The notes under the pieces: generated by a model
Told to the model about the DNA's origin: nothing
The model's input: the letters and a program-made list of their open reading frames with translations, nothing else
Database searches by the model: none
Shown here: positions 8,730-16,734 of the stretch, in pieces
How the letters are laid out: every line of letters starts with the position of its first letter
Position numbering within the stretch: position 1 is the first letter of the stretch
Translations under genes and position numbers: made by a program
From: Onstottus_B sp049273855
GTDB taxonomy: Bacteria > Acidobacteriota > Blastocatellia > UBA7656
Assembly: GCA_049273855.1 (NCBI GenBank)
Contig: JBASRN010000313.1
Coordinates: 1-64,000 of the forward strand
Direction of reading: 5' to 3'
DNA length: 64,000 nucleotides

Positions 8730-9449
8730 ATGACAATCAATACAAACAAGACAGTTGGAGAGTTGGCGGTTGAGTTGCCGGCGGCCGCGCGTGTGTTCGA
8801 GAAAGCCGGGATAGACTACTGCTGCGGTGGCGGCGAGTCGTTCGAAAAAGCGTGCGCCGCCGCCGGCATCGCTGCCGATGAGGTCGCGCGGCTGCTGGAG
8901 GTGGCAGATCAATCGGCTGCCCAACCCGCGCAGGACTGGCAAACCCAACCGCTATCGGGGCTGACCTCTTACATCGTCACCAGGCACCACGTCTTCACCA
9001 GGGAAGAACTCGCTCGTCTGGACGACCTGCTTGAAAAAGTTCGCTCAGTGCACGGGCAAAACCATCCGGAGCTGCTCCTCATACAGGGCTTGTACCGGGA
9101 ATTGAAACAGGAATTGACCACGCACATGCAGAAAGAAGAGTTGGTTCTCTTTCCCTACATCGAACAGTTGGACGAGGCGGCGAGACAAGGCAAGCCCAAG
9201 CCGATGGCTATCTTTGGCACCGTGGCCAATCCGGTGCGCATGATGATGATGGAACACGACGCGGCAGGAGAAGTGCTCAAGCAGATGCGCCGGGTCAGCC
9301 GCAGCTTCAGGGTGCCCCCTGATGGTTGTATCAGTTACTCGACTCTTTACCAGGCACTCGAAGCTTTCGAGCAAGACCTGCATCAGCACATCCACCTGGA
9401 GAACAACATTCTGTTTCCGCGTGCTGTAGAGATGGAAAGTAAGGTGTGA
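8730..9449 (+). CDS. Iron-sulfur cluster repair di-iron protein (RIC/ScdA/YtfE)
   Basis: Repairs Fe-S clusters damaged by nitric oxide or oxidative stress. The N-terminal DUF542 domain (TVGELAVELPAAARVFEKAG) carries the Cys pair in DYCCGGG. The rest is a hemerythrin-like four-helix bundle with candidate di-iron His and Glu residues in TRHHVF, THMQKEELVLFPYIE, MMEHDAAG and LHQHIHLENNILFP. An upstream GTG at 8697 is in frame, but ATG 8730 directly follows AGGAGGT and begins at the normal family N-terminus, giving 239 residues. A nitrosative-stress role is inferred from the family; no NsrR or NorR site was identified. Confidence 0.93.
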   Translation: MTINTNKTVGELAVELPAAARVFEKAGIDYCCGGGESFEKACAAAGIAADEVARLLEVADQSAAQPAQDWQTQPLSGLTSYIVTRHHVFTREELARLDDLLEKVRSVHGQNHPELLLIQGLYRELKQELTTHMQKEELVLFPYIEQLDEAARQGKPKPMAIFGTVANPVRMMMMEHDAAGEVLKQMRRVSRSFRVPPDGCISYSTLYQALEAFEQDLHQHIHLENNILFPRAVEMESKV

Positions 9450-9526
9450 TGCTGTAAAGGAAAGTCTTGGCGGAAGAGAACGGTCCGTCGTGGCGGGGGT
9501 CGGTTTCTTTCTTCCCAGGAAGCTGG

Positions 9527-9599
9527 AGCCGGTGAAGGGACTCGAACCCCCGACCCTCTGATTACAAATCAGATGCTCTACCAACTGAGCTACACCGGC
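9527..9599 (-). tRNA. tRNA-Thr (anticodon TGT)
   Basis: A 73-nt tRNA. The acceptor GCCGGTG pairs with CACCGGC, the D-arm is TAGCTCAGTTGGTAGAGC, the anticodon stem-loop is TCTGA-TTTGTAA-TCAGA, the T-arm is GGGTTCGAGTCCC, and CCA is encoded at 9524-9526. It stands alone on the minus strand between two plus-strand genes. It reads ACA/ACG and so complements the GGT isoacceptor at 7091. Confidence 0.96.
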
Positions 9600-9669
9600 C
9601 CACTTATCCTTTCAATCGAGCAGAGTGTGAGTATCATTCAAACTCCAACTTCTTTGCAAGCGGCGCACT

Positions 9670-9698
9670 TTGTTTAGGTGCTGCTGGCTTGCTATATT
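9670..9698 (+). promoter_or_regulatory. Promoter giving a nearly leaderless permease mRNA
   Basis: TTGTTT (9670-9675) and TATATT (9693-9698) are 17 nt apart. The expected transcription start, about 9705, is only two bases before the ATG at 9707, and no Shine-Dalgarno sequence precedes that ATG. Both facts point to leaderless or near-leaderless translation, by inference. Confidence 0.45.
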
Positions 9699-9706
9699 GA
9701 CGGCCT

Positions 9707-10636
9707 ATGCGAGTACTCGCCTTCGCTGTCCTGCGGCGGCTGTTCGTTATCATCCCGGTTCTGTGGGCAGTCGTCACTGTCGTCTTTCTTCTCATTCACA
9801 TTATCCCCGGCGATCCCGCTCGCAACCTCGTAGGTGAAAACGCCACCGAAGAGCAAGTGCAAAGGGTCAAAGAAGAACTGGGCCTGGACCAGCCGCTTGG
9901 GCGACAGTACGTCGACTACTGGGTGGGTCTCGCGCGCGGCGACTGGGGCACGAACCCGGTAACGCAACAGCCGGTGTTCCGCCGGGTAGCGTCGCGTTAT
10001 CCCGCCACGATCAAGCTCGCGCTGGCGGCGTTGCTGCTTGCGACGATCTTCTCAATCCCGCTGGGGGTGACCGCTGCAACGCATCGCGGCAGTTGGATTG
10101 ATAGCGTTTCGACGCTGGTAGCTTTGCTTGGGATTTCGCTTCCTAGCTTTGCGCTTGGGCCGCTGCTCGTATTGATATTCTCGGTGCATCTCGGAGTAAC
10201 GCCGGTGTCTGGCGCCGGCGGAATAGCTCATCTTATTCTTCCCGCGCTGACGCTGGGCGCGGCTCTGTCCGCGATACTAACGCGGATGGTTCGCTCGAGC
10301 GTGCTAGAAGAATTAGGCGAGGACTATGTTCGAACCGCGCGCGCGAAGGGCTTGCCCGAACGAAGAGTGATCTACAAGCACGTGCTGAAGAACGGGCTGA
10401 TACCGGTCGTCACGGTGCTTGGGTTGCAGTTCGGCGTGTTGCTTGCGGGCGCAATAATAACTGAGCGCGTCTTCTCGTGGCCCGGGGTGGGGAGCTTGCT
10501 GGTAGATTCGATCAGCGAGCGGGACTATAAGCTGACTCAGGGCTGCATACTAGTGATCGCGACGACTTATGTGCTGGTCAACAGCGCGACGGATATTGTG
10601 TATAGATTTCTGGATCCGAGGATCAAAGTAGATTGA
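9707..10636 (+). CDS. ABC transporter permease, DppB/OppB type
   Basis: Inner-membrane permease of a peptide/nickel-type ABC importer. The N-terminal helix leads to FLLIHIIPGDPARNLVGENA, typical of DppB-like proteins. The EAA loop that contacts the ATPase lies around EDYVRTARAKGLPERRVIYKH (residues about 205-225). About six TM segments and 309 residues fit the family. It pairs with the OppC-type gene at 10741; no substrate-binding protein or ATPase subunit is in the window, so the substrate (peptide, nickel or other) is unknown. Confidence 0.92.
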   Translation: MRVLAFAVLRRLFVIIPVLWAVVTVVFLLIHIIPGDPARNLVGENATEEQVQRVKEELGLDQPLGRQYVDYWVGLARGDWGTNPVTQQPVFRRVASRYPATIKLALAALLLATIFSIPLGVTAATHRGSWIDSVSTLVALLGISLPSFALGPLLVLIFSVHLGVTPVSGAGGIAHLILPALTLGAALSAILTRMVRSSVLEELGEDYVRTARAKGLPERRVIYKHVLKNGLIPVVTVLGLQFGVLLAGAIITERVFSWPGVGSLLVDSISERDYKLTQGCILVIATTYVLVNSATDIVYRFLDPRIKVD

Positions 10637-10644
10637 ATGACTGG

Positions 10645-10730
10645 TAGACCATCACGGATTAAACGGATTTGACGGATCTTCACGGATCAGATCCGTGATC
10701 ATCCGTCCAATCCGCCTGATCAGTGGTCTA
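10645..10730. repeat. Hairpin repeat between the two permease genes (ACGGATT phrase)
   Basis: The whole spacer folds on itself. TAGACCA (10645-10651) pairs with TGGTCTA (10724-10730). The words CACGGAT, ACGGATT and ACGGATC of the left arm pair with GATCCGTG, ATCCGT and AATCCG of the right arm. The phrase repeats four times on the left and three on the right. Confidence 0.8.
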
Positions 10731-10740
10731 TTCCCAACCT

Positions 10741-11553
10741 ATGAATGGAGTCGCCAAATTCGGATTAGCCGTCGCCTCGGTGCTGGTGCTAATGGCTGTG
10801 CTGTCGCCGCTGCTCGCCTCGTGGGAGCGGGTTCAGAGCCAGGATCTCGGCGCGCGACTCGATCCACCCGACGCGGCGCACTTGATGGGACGCGATCAAC
10901 TCGGGCGAGACATCCTGACCCGCATCATCTACGGCGCGCGAGTCTCGATGCTGGTCGGCATCTCGGTCGTGACCATATCTTCTATTATGGGCGTGATGAT
11001 CGGGTCGTTCGCCGGATACCAGGGCGGCTGGACCGATCGGCTAGTTTCAGGGTTGTTATTCAATGTGTTCCTGTCGTTTCCCGGCATCCTGTTGGCCATA
11101 GCGATGGTTGCCTTCCTTGGCCCAAGCGTTAAGAATCTCGTTATCGCGCTCTCGGTCATCGGCTGGGTAGGCTACGCAAGGCTGATGCGCGCGCAGGTTC
11201 TCAAAGTCCGCGAGTACGATTTCGTGACCGCGGCTCGCGCGCTGGGAGCGAGCGATGTGCGAATTCTTATCAAGCACATCCTACCGAACTCGATTCAGCC
11301 GTTGATCGTGCAAGCTTCGCTGGGAATGGCCGGGGCGATACTCGCCGAGGCGGGAATGAGCTTTCTGGGACTGGGAGTTCCCGAGCCGATTCCATCGTGG
11401 GGCAAGATGATAGACGACTCGCGCGAATTCTGGTTCGTGGCGCCGCACCTGTTCATCTTTCCGGGAGTGATGATCGCGTTGGCGGTGCTTTCGTTCAATT
11501 TCATCGGCGACGGGTTGCGCGACCGATTGGACCCAAAGCAGCGCGCGAGATAA
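10741..11553 (+). CDS. ABC transporter permease, DppC/OppC type
   Basis: Second permease of the importer begun by the DppB-type gene. The family motifs HLMGRDQLGRDILTRIIYGA (residues about 43-62), FLSFPGILLAIAMVAFLGPS and the EAA loop REYDFVTAARALGASDVRIL are present, with the C-terminal GLRDRLDPK. A GTG at 10723 is in frame but lies inside the inverted repeat, so ATG 10741 is preferred, giving 270 residues. The usual TM profile is intact. Confidence 0.92.
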   Translation: MNGVAKFGLAVASVLVLMAVLSPLLASWERVQSQDLGARLDPPDAAHLMGRDQLGRDILTRIIYGARVSMLVGISVVTISSIMGVMIGSFAGYQGGWTDRLVSGLLFNVFLSFPGILLAIAMVAFLGPSVKNLVIALSVIGWVGYARLMRAQVLKVREYDFVTAARALGASDVRILIKHILPNSIQPLIVQASLGMAGAILAEAGMSFLGLGVPEPIPSWGKMIDDSREFWFVAPHLFIFPGVMIALAVLSFNFIGDGLRDRLDPKQRAR

Positions 11554-11578
11554 CTCGCTCAAACACGAAGGCACCTGG

Positions 11579-11615
11579 ACACAAAGAAAGCGCACGCTCT
11601 GTTTTATCTTTGTGT
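11579..11615. terminator. Hairpin between convergent permease and dehydrogenase genes
   Basis: ACACAAAGA (11579-11587) pairs with TCTTTGTGT (11607-11615) across a 19-nt loop. It lies between the 3' ends of two convergent genes, so it may terminate either. No clean T-run follows on the plus strand. The surrounding words (CACGAAGG, TTTGTGG) resemble the phrase-repeat elements elsewhere. Confidence 0.45.
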
Positions 11616-11631
11616 CATCGCGCGTTTGTGG

Positions 11632-12750
11632 CTAGCTTTGGAACGCTTCCTTGTTCACCACGTAAGGCATCCGCGCGGGATCGCCATCGTAGCGTCCTTC
11701 GATCACGTCGATCACAGCTTGCACAGTTCGGCCGGCCATCCCGACTTCAGGGTCGGCCGAAAGCCGCGTCTCGCGCGTGCCGGATGCGAAATGATGAAAT
11801 AGTCTCAGCCGATCTTTCAATCGCGGATCGCGCAGAGGACTGTCCGCTGGCAGCGGCTCTTTCTCGAACACATCAAGCGCAGCTCCGGCAATCTTGTCCT
11901 GAATCAGAGCCTCATAGAGAGCCTGTTCATTGACGACCGGTCCGCGCGACGTGTTGATCAAGTACGCGGTTTTCTTCATCTGATCAAATGCTGCGCCGGT
12001 CATTAGGTGATGAGTCGGCGTTTCGGATTCCCCCGGCATCAGCAGCGGGACATGCAAGCTGACATAGTCAGCTCGATTGAGCGCACCTTCAAAGGGTACA
12101 TACCTGGCGAAGTGCCGCTCGCGCGAGAATCCCGAATCGAATCGCAACTCCATTTCGCGCGAGGCGTACCAGGCGAACTTCTCGTCCGGTGCCACAGGGT
12201 CGTAGAGCAACAGATCCATATCAAAACCGATGCACTTCTTCGCGAAGGCCTTCCCGATTCGGCCCGTTCCGATCACCGCCACACTCTTCCCCGTGACTTC
12301 ATCGCCGAGAAACGGATGATAGGGATGCCACGAGTCCCAACCGTACTCTTCGACAAGTTTCTCCGACGAGTATAGCTTCCGCGAGACGGCACCCATCATA
12401 AAGAACGCGAACTCAGCCGTAGCTTCAGTCAGCACGTCAGCCGTGTTGGTGAAGGGTATCCGGTAGCGATTCGCTGCGGCGCGATCGATGTTGTCTACGC
12501 CGACCGCGATCTGAGCCACAACCTTGAGCGTGCCCGCGCCCGCCGACAACACCTCTTCGTCTATCGCGTCGCGAAGAGTGGTGATCAACGCGTCAATGCC
12601 GCTGCGCGCCTTTTGCACGATGAGTGACTTCGGGGGGGCTTCGGTATGGGGATGGACCTCGACTTCATAGCCGCGTTCGCGCAGACGATCAAACGCCGCG
12701 TCGCCGAGGTCGGCGGTCGCAAATACTCTTACCTTTTCAATTTCTCGCAT
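11632..12750 (-). CDS. D-isomer-specific 2-hydroxyacid dehydrogenase family protein
   Basis: NAD-dependent dehydrogenase of the D-lactate/phosphoglycerate dehydrogenase superfamily; the exact substrate is unknown. The Rossmann motif VAVIGTGRIGKAFAKK, the catalytic Arg in INTSRGPVVNEQAL, a Glu in FEKEPLPADSPL and a His in LFHHFASGTRE are in the expected order. The open frame extends to 12882, but ATG 12750 has GGAAG 8 nt upstream and begins at a normal N-terminus (MREIEKVRVFATADLG), giving 372 residues. A roughly 30-residue insert around CIGFDMDLLLYDPVAPDEKF to FEGALNRADYV is longer than in PGDH. Confidence 0.85.
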   Translation of the reverse strand: MREIEKVRVFATADLGDAAFDRLRERGYEVEVHPHTEAPPKSLIVQKARSGIDALITTLRDAIDEEVLSAGAGTLKVVAQIAVGVDNIDRAAANRYRIPFTNTADVLTEATAEFAFFMMGAVSRKLYSSEKLVEEYGWDSWHPYHPFLGDEVTGKSVAVIGTGRIGKAFAKKCIGFDMDLLLYDPVAPDEKFAWYASREMELRFDSGFSRERHFARYVPFEGALNRADYVSLHVPLLMPGESETPTHHLMTGAAFDQMKKTAYLINTSRGPVVNEQALYEALIQDKIAGAALDVFEKEPLPADSPLRDPRLKDRLRLFHHFASGTRETRLSADPEVGMAGRTVQAVIDVIEGRYDGDPARMPYVVNKEAFQS

Positions 12751-12960
12751 AACCAAACTTCCTTTCTCGGTTCTTAACAATAAGATCGCGCGCCTTGACG
12801 CGCAAACAAGAACAACGATTGTGCCTGCGCCAAGAGACCGGTTGCGATTCGATCTTAGACGCGGCGCGAGCCTGATTCCCATTTGTCGATATGTAGCCGT
12901 CCCGGGTCAAGTGCGACGCTATTAGTTGTGTCTTTCCCGAAGCATCGGATCATTTTCTTC

Positions 12961-12989
12961 TTGACTTGAAAACGCCTTCTGCTTACTAT
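12961..12989 (+). promoter_or_regulatory. Sigma70-type promoter of the small-ORF RNA
   Basis: TTGACT (12961-12966) and TACTAT (12984-12989) are separated by exactly 17 nt. The expected start near 12996 falls six bases before an extended Shine-Dalgarno sequence, so the 5' leader would be almost absent. Confidence 0.65.
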
Positions 12990-13001
12990 GCGGGCAACAC
13001 C

Positions 13002-13017
13002 GGAAAGGAGGTGGTCC
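13002..13017 (+). promoter_or_regulatory. Extended anti-16S Shine-Dalgarno sequence
   Basis: GGAAAGGAGGTGGTCC matches the full complement of the canonical bacterial 16S 3' tail (AGAAAGGAGGTGATCC) at 14 of 16 positions; one of the two differences keeps a G-U pair. No other ribosome binding site I noted in the window is nearly this long. It lies 5 nt before the ATG of a 12-codon ORF. That is a normal position for such a long SD, since the GGAGG core is 11 nt from the ATG. Confidence 0.7.
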
Positions 13018-13022
13018 AAGGC

Positions 13023-13061
13023 ATGATAAGTTTCAGACCAGGTGAGGTGGCTGAGACCTGA
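13023..13061 (+). CDS. 12-residue small ORF (MISFRPGEVAET)
   Basis: ATG 13023 to TGA 13061 encodes MISFRPGEVAET. It follows a consensus-spaced promoter and an extraordinarily strong Shine-Dalgarno, and a tight stem (GCCGCA-CTG-TGCGGC, 13071-13085) comes 9 nt after the stop. There is no run of a single amino acid, so it does not look like a classical amino-acid attenuation leader. It could be a true micropeptide, a ribosome-recruiting leader, or part of a structured RNA. I do not recognise a named family; whether the peptide or the act of translation matters cannot be told from sequence. Confidence 0.5.
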   Translation: MISFRPGEVAET

Positions 13062-13413
13062 GCGTGGCCAGCCGCACTGTGCGGCGGTTGATTCGTTGCT
13101 GATCGCAGGGCAACACGCCCACTCCTTAGAAGCGGATGGCCCCGGGCCAATCCCAACAGTCCACCGCAAGCCCCGACGCTGTGCGCCGATCGAGGCAGCC
13201 GCGCCGGGGCTTGTTGCGTTTGTGCAGACATGACGCGCCAGGATGCGAGGACTGCTCTCGCGCCAGTCAGCGGTGTGACCGGCTTTTTGATTGACATTCA
13301 TTCCGGCGCGCGTCCAAAATGAACGCCAACCGATCCCAGCAGCATCGAACTCGAAGGACACGGCCGTACGCGCAGTTCGCCGTTGAGGACAGACTTCACG
13401 GAGGTTGGCTCTG
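13062..13413 (+). other. Structured region between the small ORF and the OPT gene
   Basis: About 350 bp with no convincing protein frame. Stems visible on the plus strand: GCCGCA/TGCGGC (13071-13085), GTTGC/GCAAC (13095-13114), a GC-rich GGCC..GGCC (about 13138-13147) and CAAGCCCCG/CGGGGCTTG (13167-13212). After these, TTGACA (13290-13295) and CAAAAT (13314-13319), 18 nt apart, could be a separate promoter for the OPT gene. The region could therefore be a ~220-nt small RNA followed by an OPT promoter, or one long leader. Confidence 0.45.
13167..13212 (+). terminator. Terminator- or attenuator-like hairpin
   Basis: CAAGCCCCG (13167-13175) pairs over 9 bp with CGGGGCTTG (13204-13212) across a 28-nt loop that can form an inner stem. 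The downstream sequence TTGCGTTTGTG is T-enriched but not a clean U-tract. It would end a transcript of roughly 220 nt from the promoter at 12961. Confidence 0.4.
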
Positions 13414-15780
13414 ATGTCGAGTGAAACGCTCAATGGGGTTCCTGTGGGCGCAATCGCCACTGCGAAACCTGAAAATCCTTATCTCGCGGTCTTCCGCCCG
13501 TACATTCCTGCCGAAGTGGTTTTGCGCGAGCTTACCCTTTTGCCGCTGATCGTCGGCACACTGCTGGGAATGATTTTCGGGGCCTCGTCGCTCTACCTCG
13601 TTCTGAAGACCGGCTTGACTGTGAGCGCGTCGATACCGGTTGCCGTCATATCTATCACAGTGTTCCGCGCGCTATCGAAGATCGGGTTGAAAAACGCAAC
13701 GATCCTCGAAAACAACATAGTGCAGACCGCGGGCTCGGCGGGCGAATCGATTGCATTTGGCGTAGGGGTGACCATGCCGGCGATCTTGATTCTCGGCTTC
13801 GATCTCGAGTTCACACGCGTGACTCTGGTAGCACTCCTTGGAGGCCTGCTGGGAATCCTGATGATGATTCCTCTGCGCCGCGCGCTCATTGTCCAACAGC
13901 ATGGCTATCTCAAGTACCCGGAAGGCACGGCTTGCGCCGAGGTTCTGAAAGCCGGGGCCTCAGAGGAATCGCGCGCCGCGGCACAGGCAGGCTCGGACAA
14001 GCCTCTCGCCGAGGTCCGCGGTTTGCCGATCTTCACCGGTCTGGGTCTTGGTTTTGTCTACAAGGTCGCGATGGACGCGTTCAAGACGTGGAAGGACACT
14101 CCCGAGAAGATCTTTGGAGCTCCGTTCAAGGCGGGCTCAATCTCGGCCGAGATCAATCCCGCGCTGCTCGGAGTCGGCTACATTATTGGACCGCGGATCG
14201 CTTCGATCATGTGCGCTGGCGGCGTCCTGGCCTATCTGATCTTGATCCCGTTGATCAAGTTTTTTGGCGAGGGAATGACCGCCGCGCTTCCGCCCGGCAC
14301 CAAACCGATCAGCCAGATGAGTCCCAACGACATCCGCAGCGCTTACGTTCTGTACATCGGAGCCGGCGCGGTTGCCGCCGGAGGCATCATCAGCCTCGCG
14401 CGTTCGCTTCCGACGATCTGGCATGGCTTAAAGGGAGGCATCAGTGACTTCAGGGCAGGCCAGGCCGCACTGAGCGGAGCGCCTCGCACCGATCAGGACA
14501 TGTCGATGAAGGTTGTAGTAGGCGGGATCATTGCGCTGCTGGCGATGATAATGATCTTCCCGCAACTGCACCTTCAGTGGAATCTCCTCGGTGCGTTGCT
14601 GATCGTTGCGTTCGGGTTCCTGTTCGTCACCGTCTCGTCGCGGTTGACCGGTGAAATCGGCTCCTCCTCGAATCCCATCTCAGGCATGACCGTAGCTACG
14701 CTGCTGCTGACTTGCCTTGTCTTCCTGATGGTAGGCTGGGACCAGCCGGCGTATTACGTCACCGCACTTTCGATCGGCGGGATAGTCTGCATCGCCGCTT
14801 CGAATGGAGGAACGACCTCGCAAGATCTCAAGACCGGATTCCTGATTGGTGCAACGCCGAGGCATCAGCAGGTGGCAATCCTGGTGGGCGCCCTTGCATC
14901 GGCGCTAATCCTCGGTCCAATCCTTCTGAAGATGAATAGCGCGGGTACGGTATACGTGCCCGTTGCTTCGGATCCGGCGCTGCAATTCCCCGCGGACTTC
15001 AAGGTTGACCCGAACGAGTTGCACAAAGATGGAGACCAGCCAAGGACGGAGAAGCTCGAAGGACCGCAGAGCACCGGGGACGCCAACACCTATAACGTCT
15101 GGTTTAAGAGCGACAGCGAAGGCGGAAACGCCGCCAAGTATCTTGTCAACCCAGACGGCGTGCCCACTTATCTGGCTGATCCGGCAATCAATGGAGCTTA
15201 CAAGGAAAGGCCCGACGGTTCGCACGTTCAGAAATACGACGCGCCCAAGGCGGTGCTGGTGTCTTACATCATTAAGGGGATCTTGAGTCACAAGTTGCCC
15301 TGGGGTCTGGTCCTGCTCGGGGTAATGATAGCGATAGTGCTGGAGATGTCCGGCATCCCGTCGCTGGCTTTCGCGGTTGGAGTCTACCTGCCGTTGTCGT
15401 CATCGAGTCCGATCTTCATCGGCGGAATGATCCGCTGGGGCGTTGATCAGTACCTTCGCAACACCAAGTTCAAAGGCAAGAACCTCACCGAAGAGCAGCT
15501 CACCGCCGAAGGCGACCGCAGCCCGGGCGTTCTTATGGCCTCGGGGTACATCGCGGGAGGCGCGCTGGCAGGAATAATCATAGCCGTCTTACAGGGGCTC
15601 CCAAACCTCGCTGAGTTCAACAGGGGAATTGAAGAATGGGCACGGGCACACAACCCATTCTTCAACAGTCCCAACGCTGATTTGTTGTCGCTGATTCCAT
15701 TCGTCGTGCTTATCGTGCTGCTTTATCTGGCGGGCCGCGAGGTAATTCTGGCGGGACGAAGCAGCGACGCGAAGACTTGA
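13414..15780 (+). CDS. OPT family oligopeptide transporter
   Basis: Large inner-membrane, proton-coupled transporter of the OPT superfamily, members of which import oligopeptides or metal chelates. Family features include PAEVVLRELTLLPLIVGTLL, TAGSAGESIAFGVGVTMPA, LKYPEGTACAEVLKAG, the central GEIGSSSNPISGMT and SNGGTTSQDLKTGF, and the late PSLAFAVGVYLPLSSSSPIF. About 14-16 TM segments fit into 788 residues. A TTG at 13405 is in frame, but ATG 13414 has GGAGG 9 nt upstream. A soluble insert of about 100 residues (residues about 505-610) separates the last TM group. Confidence 0.93.
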   Translation: MSSETLNGVPVGAIATAKPENPYLAVFRPYIPAEVVLRELTLLPLIVGTLLGMIFGASSLYLVLKTGLTVSASIPVAVISITVFRALSKIGLKNATILENNIVQTAGSAGESIAFGVGVTMPAILILGFDLEFTRVTLVALLGGLLGILMMIPLRRALIVQQHGYLKYPEGTACAEVLKAGASEESRAAAQAGSDKPLAEVRGLPIFTGLGLGFVYKVAMDAFKTWKDTPEKIFGAPFKAGSISAEINPALLGVGYIIGPRIASIMCAGGVLAYLILIPLIKFFGEGMTAALPPGTKPISQMSPNDIRSAYVLYIGAGAVAAGGIISLARSLPTIWHGLKGGISDFRAGQAALSGAPRTDQDMSMKVVVGGIIALLAMIMIFPQLHLQWNLLGALLIVAFGFLFVTVSSRLTGEIGSSSNPISGMTVATLLLTCLVFLMVGWDQPAYYVTALSIGGIVCIAASNGGTTSQDLKTGFLIGATPRHQQVAILVGALASALILGPILLKMNSAGTVYVPVASDPALQFPADFKVDPNELHKDGDQPRTEKLEGPQSTGDANTYNVWFKSDSEGGNAAKYLVNPDGVPTYLADPAINGAYKERPDGSHVQKYDAPKAVLVSYIIKGILSHKLPWGLVLLGVMIAIVLEMSGIPSLAFAVGVYLPLSSSSPIFIGGMIRWGVDQYLRNTKFKGKNLTEEQLTAEGDRSPGVLMASGYIAGGALAGIIIAVLQGLPNLAEFNRGIEEWARAHNPFFNSPNADLLSLIPFVVLIVLLYLAGREVILAGRSSDAKT

Positions 15781-15820
15781 TGTGACTGGAGCCGCGGGTG
15801 AAACTCGTGCCTCGCCACAA

Positions 15821-15838
15821 CGCTCGCATAGGCGAGCG
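15821..15838. terminator. Hairpin between convergent genes
   Basis: CGCTCGC pairs with GCGAGCG around a 4-nt loop, midway between the OPT stop (15780) and the stop of the minus-strand gene at 15851. It could act on either transcript. There is no strong T-run on either side, so it is a weak terminator candidate. Confidence 0.4.
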
Positions 15839-15850
15839 AAGCCGTCAGCC

Positions 15851-16495
15851 TCAGTTTTTGGGGTTGGCCGGTGTCAGCGAGAAGGCCAGCGGAACGGCTT
15901 CGTCCTCGTGGACCTCTGCCACTTTGGTCTCAGCCTTGTAGCCGCCGAGCGATGCAGTCACCCGATAACGCGCTCGCCGGGCCGGCACTCGAAACGCAAA
16001 CTCGCCCCGGCTGTTTGCTGTGTAGTCGAGTTTGAGCGAGTCGACGCGCTTGTGATCTTTTTCGTCATCGGCGGTTGGCACCCGTACTAGTTTGACTTTC
16101 GCCCCCGGCAACGATCGCCCTTCACTGTCGAACACGGCGCCGCGAATAAGCGACGTTCGAGCCTTGGCCTTGTCCAGCCGGATAGTTTTTACCGCGGTCT
16201 CTTTACCTTCTTCCACTTGCTGCATCCGAACCATCGTACCGCTTTGAAACCCCTCGGCTTCGAAGCTCACCGAGTAGTCGTCGGGCTCCAGTTCGAAGAA
16301 ATATATGCCAGCGTGGTCGGTAGTGGTTTCCTTAGACGAACGGTCGCGGCTGCGCAGCACGCGGACCTGAGCCCCTGCGATCGGCTTGCCTTTCGGGTCT
16401 TCAATCTTTCCTTTCAGTGTGCCCTTTTGTTGGGCTGCAACTGAGACGGGAGCCAGACAGAGCACCACAAGCGCAGTTGCTACAAATCTTTTCAT
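15851..16495 (-). CDS. Secreted protein with two carboxypeptidase-regulatory-like domains
   Basis: A signal peptide (MKRFVATALVVLCLAPVSVAA) is followed by two Ig-like CarboxypepD_reg/CnaB-type repeats. The first begins at KGTLKGKIEDPKGKPIAGAQ (about residue 24) and the second at SLIRGAVFDSEGRSLPGAKV (about residue 114). Each ends in a YSVSFEAEGF or YRVTASLGGYKA strand. Such domains decorate surface and TonB-linked proteins in Acidobacteriota and Bacteroidota; no enzymatic domain is present. It stands alone on the minus strand, and its function is unknown beyond a likely extracytoplasmic structural or binding role. Confidence 0.75.
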   Translation of the reverse strand: MKRFVATALVVLCLAPVSVAAQQKGTLKGKIEDPKGKPIAGAQVRVLRSRDRSSKETTTDHAGIYFFELEPDDYSVSFEAEGFQSGTMVRMQQVEEGKETAVKTIRLDKAKARTSLIRGAVFDSEGRSLPGAKVKLVRVPTADDEKDHKRVDSLKLDYTANSRGEFAFRVPARRARYRVTASLGGYKAETKVAEVHEDEAVPLAFSLTPANPKN

Positions 16496-16623
16496 GAGTT
16501 GTTCCTAGTCAAGAATTGCGTTCCTGCCGCAGCTCCGCACACTTTTCGATTTTGCGGTTTCACTCGAGAAAAAGTCAATGAGCGGAGGACCACAGCCAGA
16601 TGCTTGCTTGAATGGATGTATCG

Positions 16624-16650
16624 TTGACTCCAATAGCGGGCATCTATAAC
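16624..16650 (+). promoter_or_regulatory. Possible promoter of the secreted protein at 16735
   Basis: TTGACT (16624-16629) and TATAAC (16645-16650) are both good hexamers, but the 15-nt spacer is short. The start would lie near 16657, giving a leader of about 78 nt with a small GACGAGG/CCTCATC stem. Confidence 0.35.
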
Positions 16651-16734
16651 CTTCACTTGTTCAGTCTCAGTTTGAACCGCTGACGAGGTATTGCCTCATC
16701 AGCCCAACCTTCACAGCAAAAGGAGACCTTCAAA

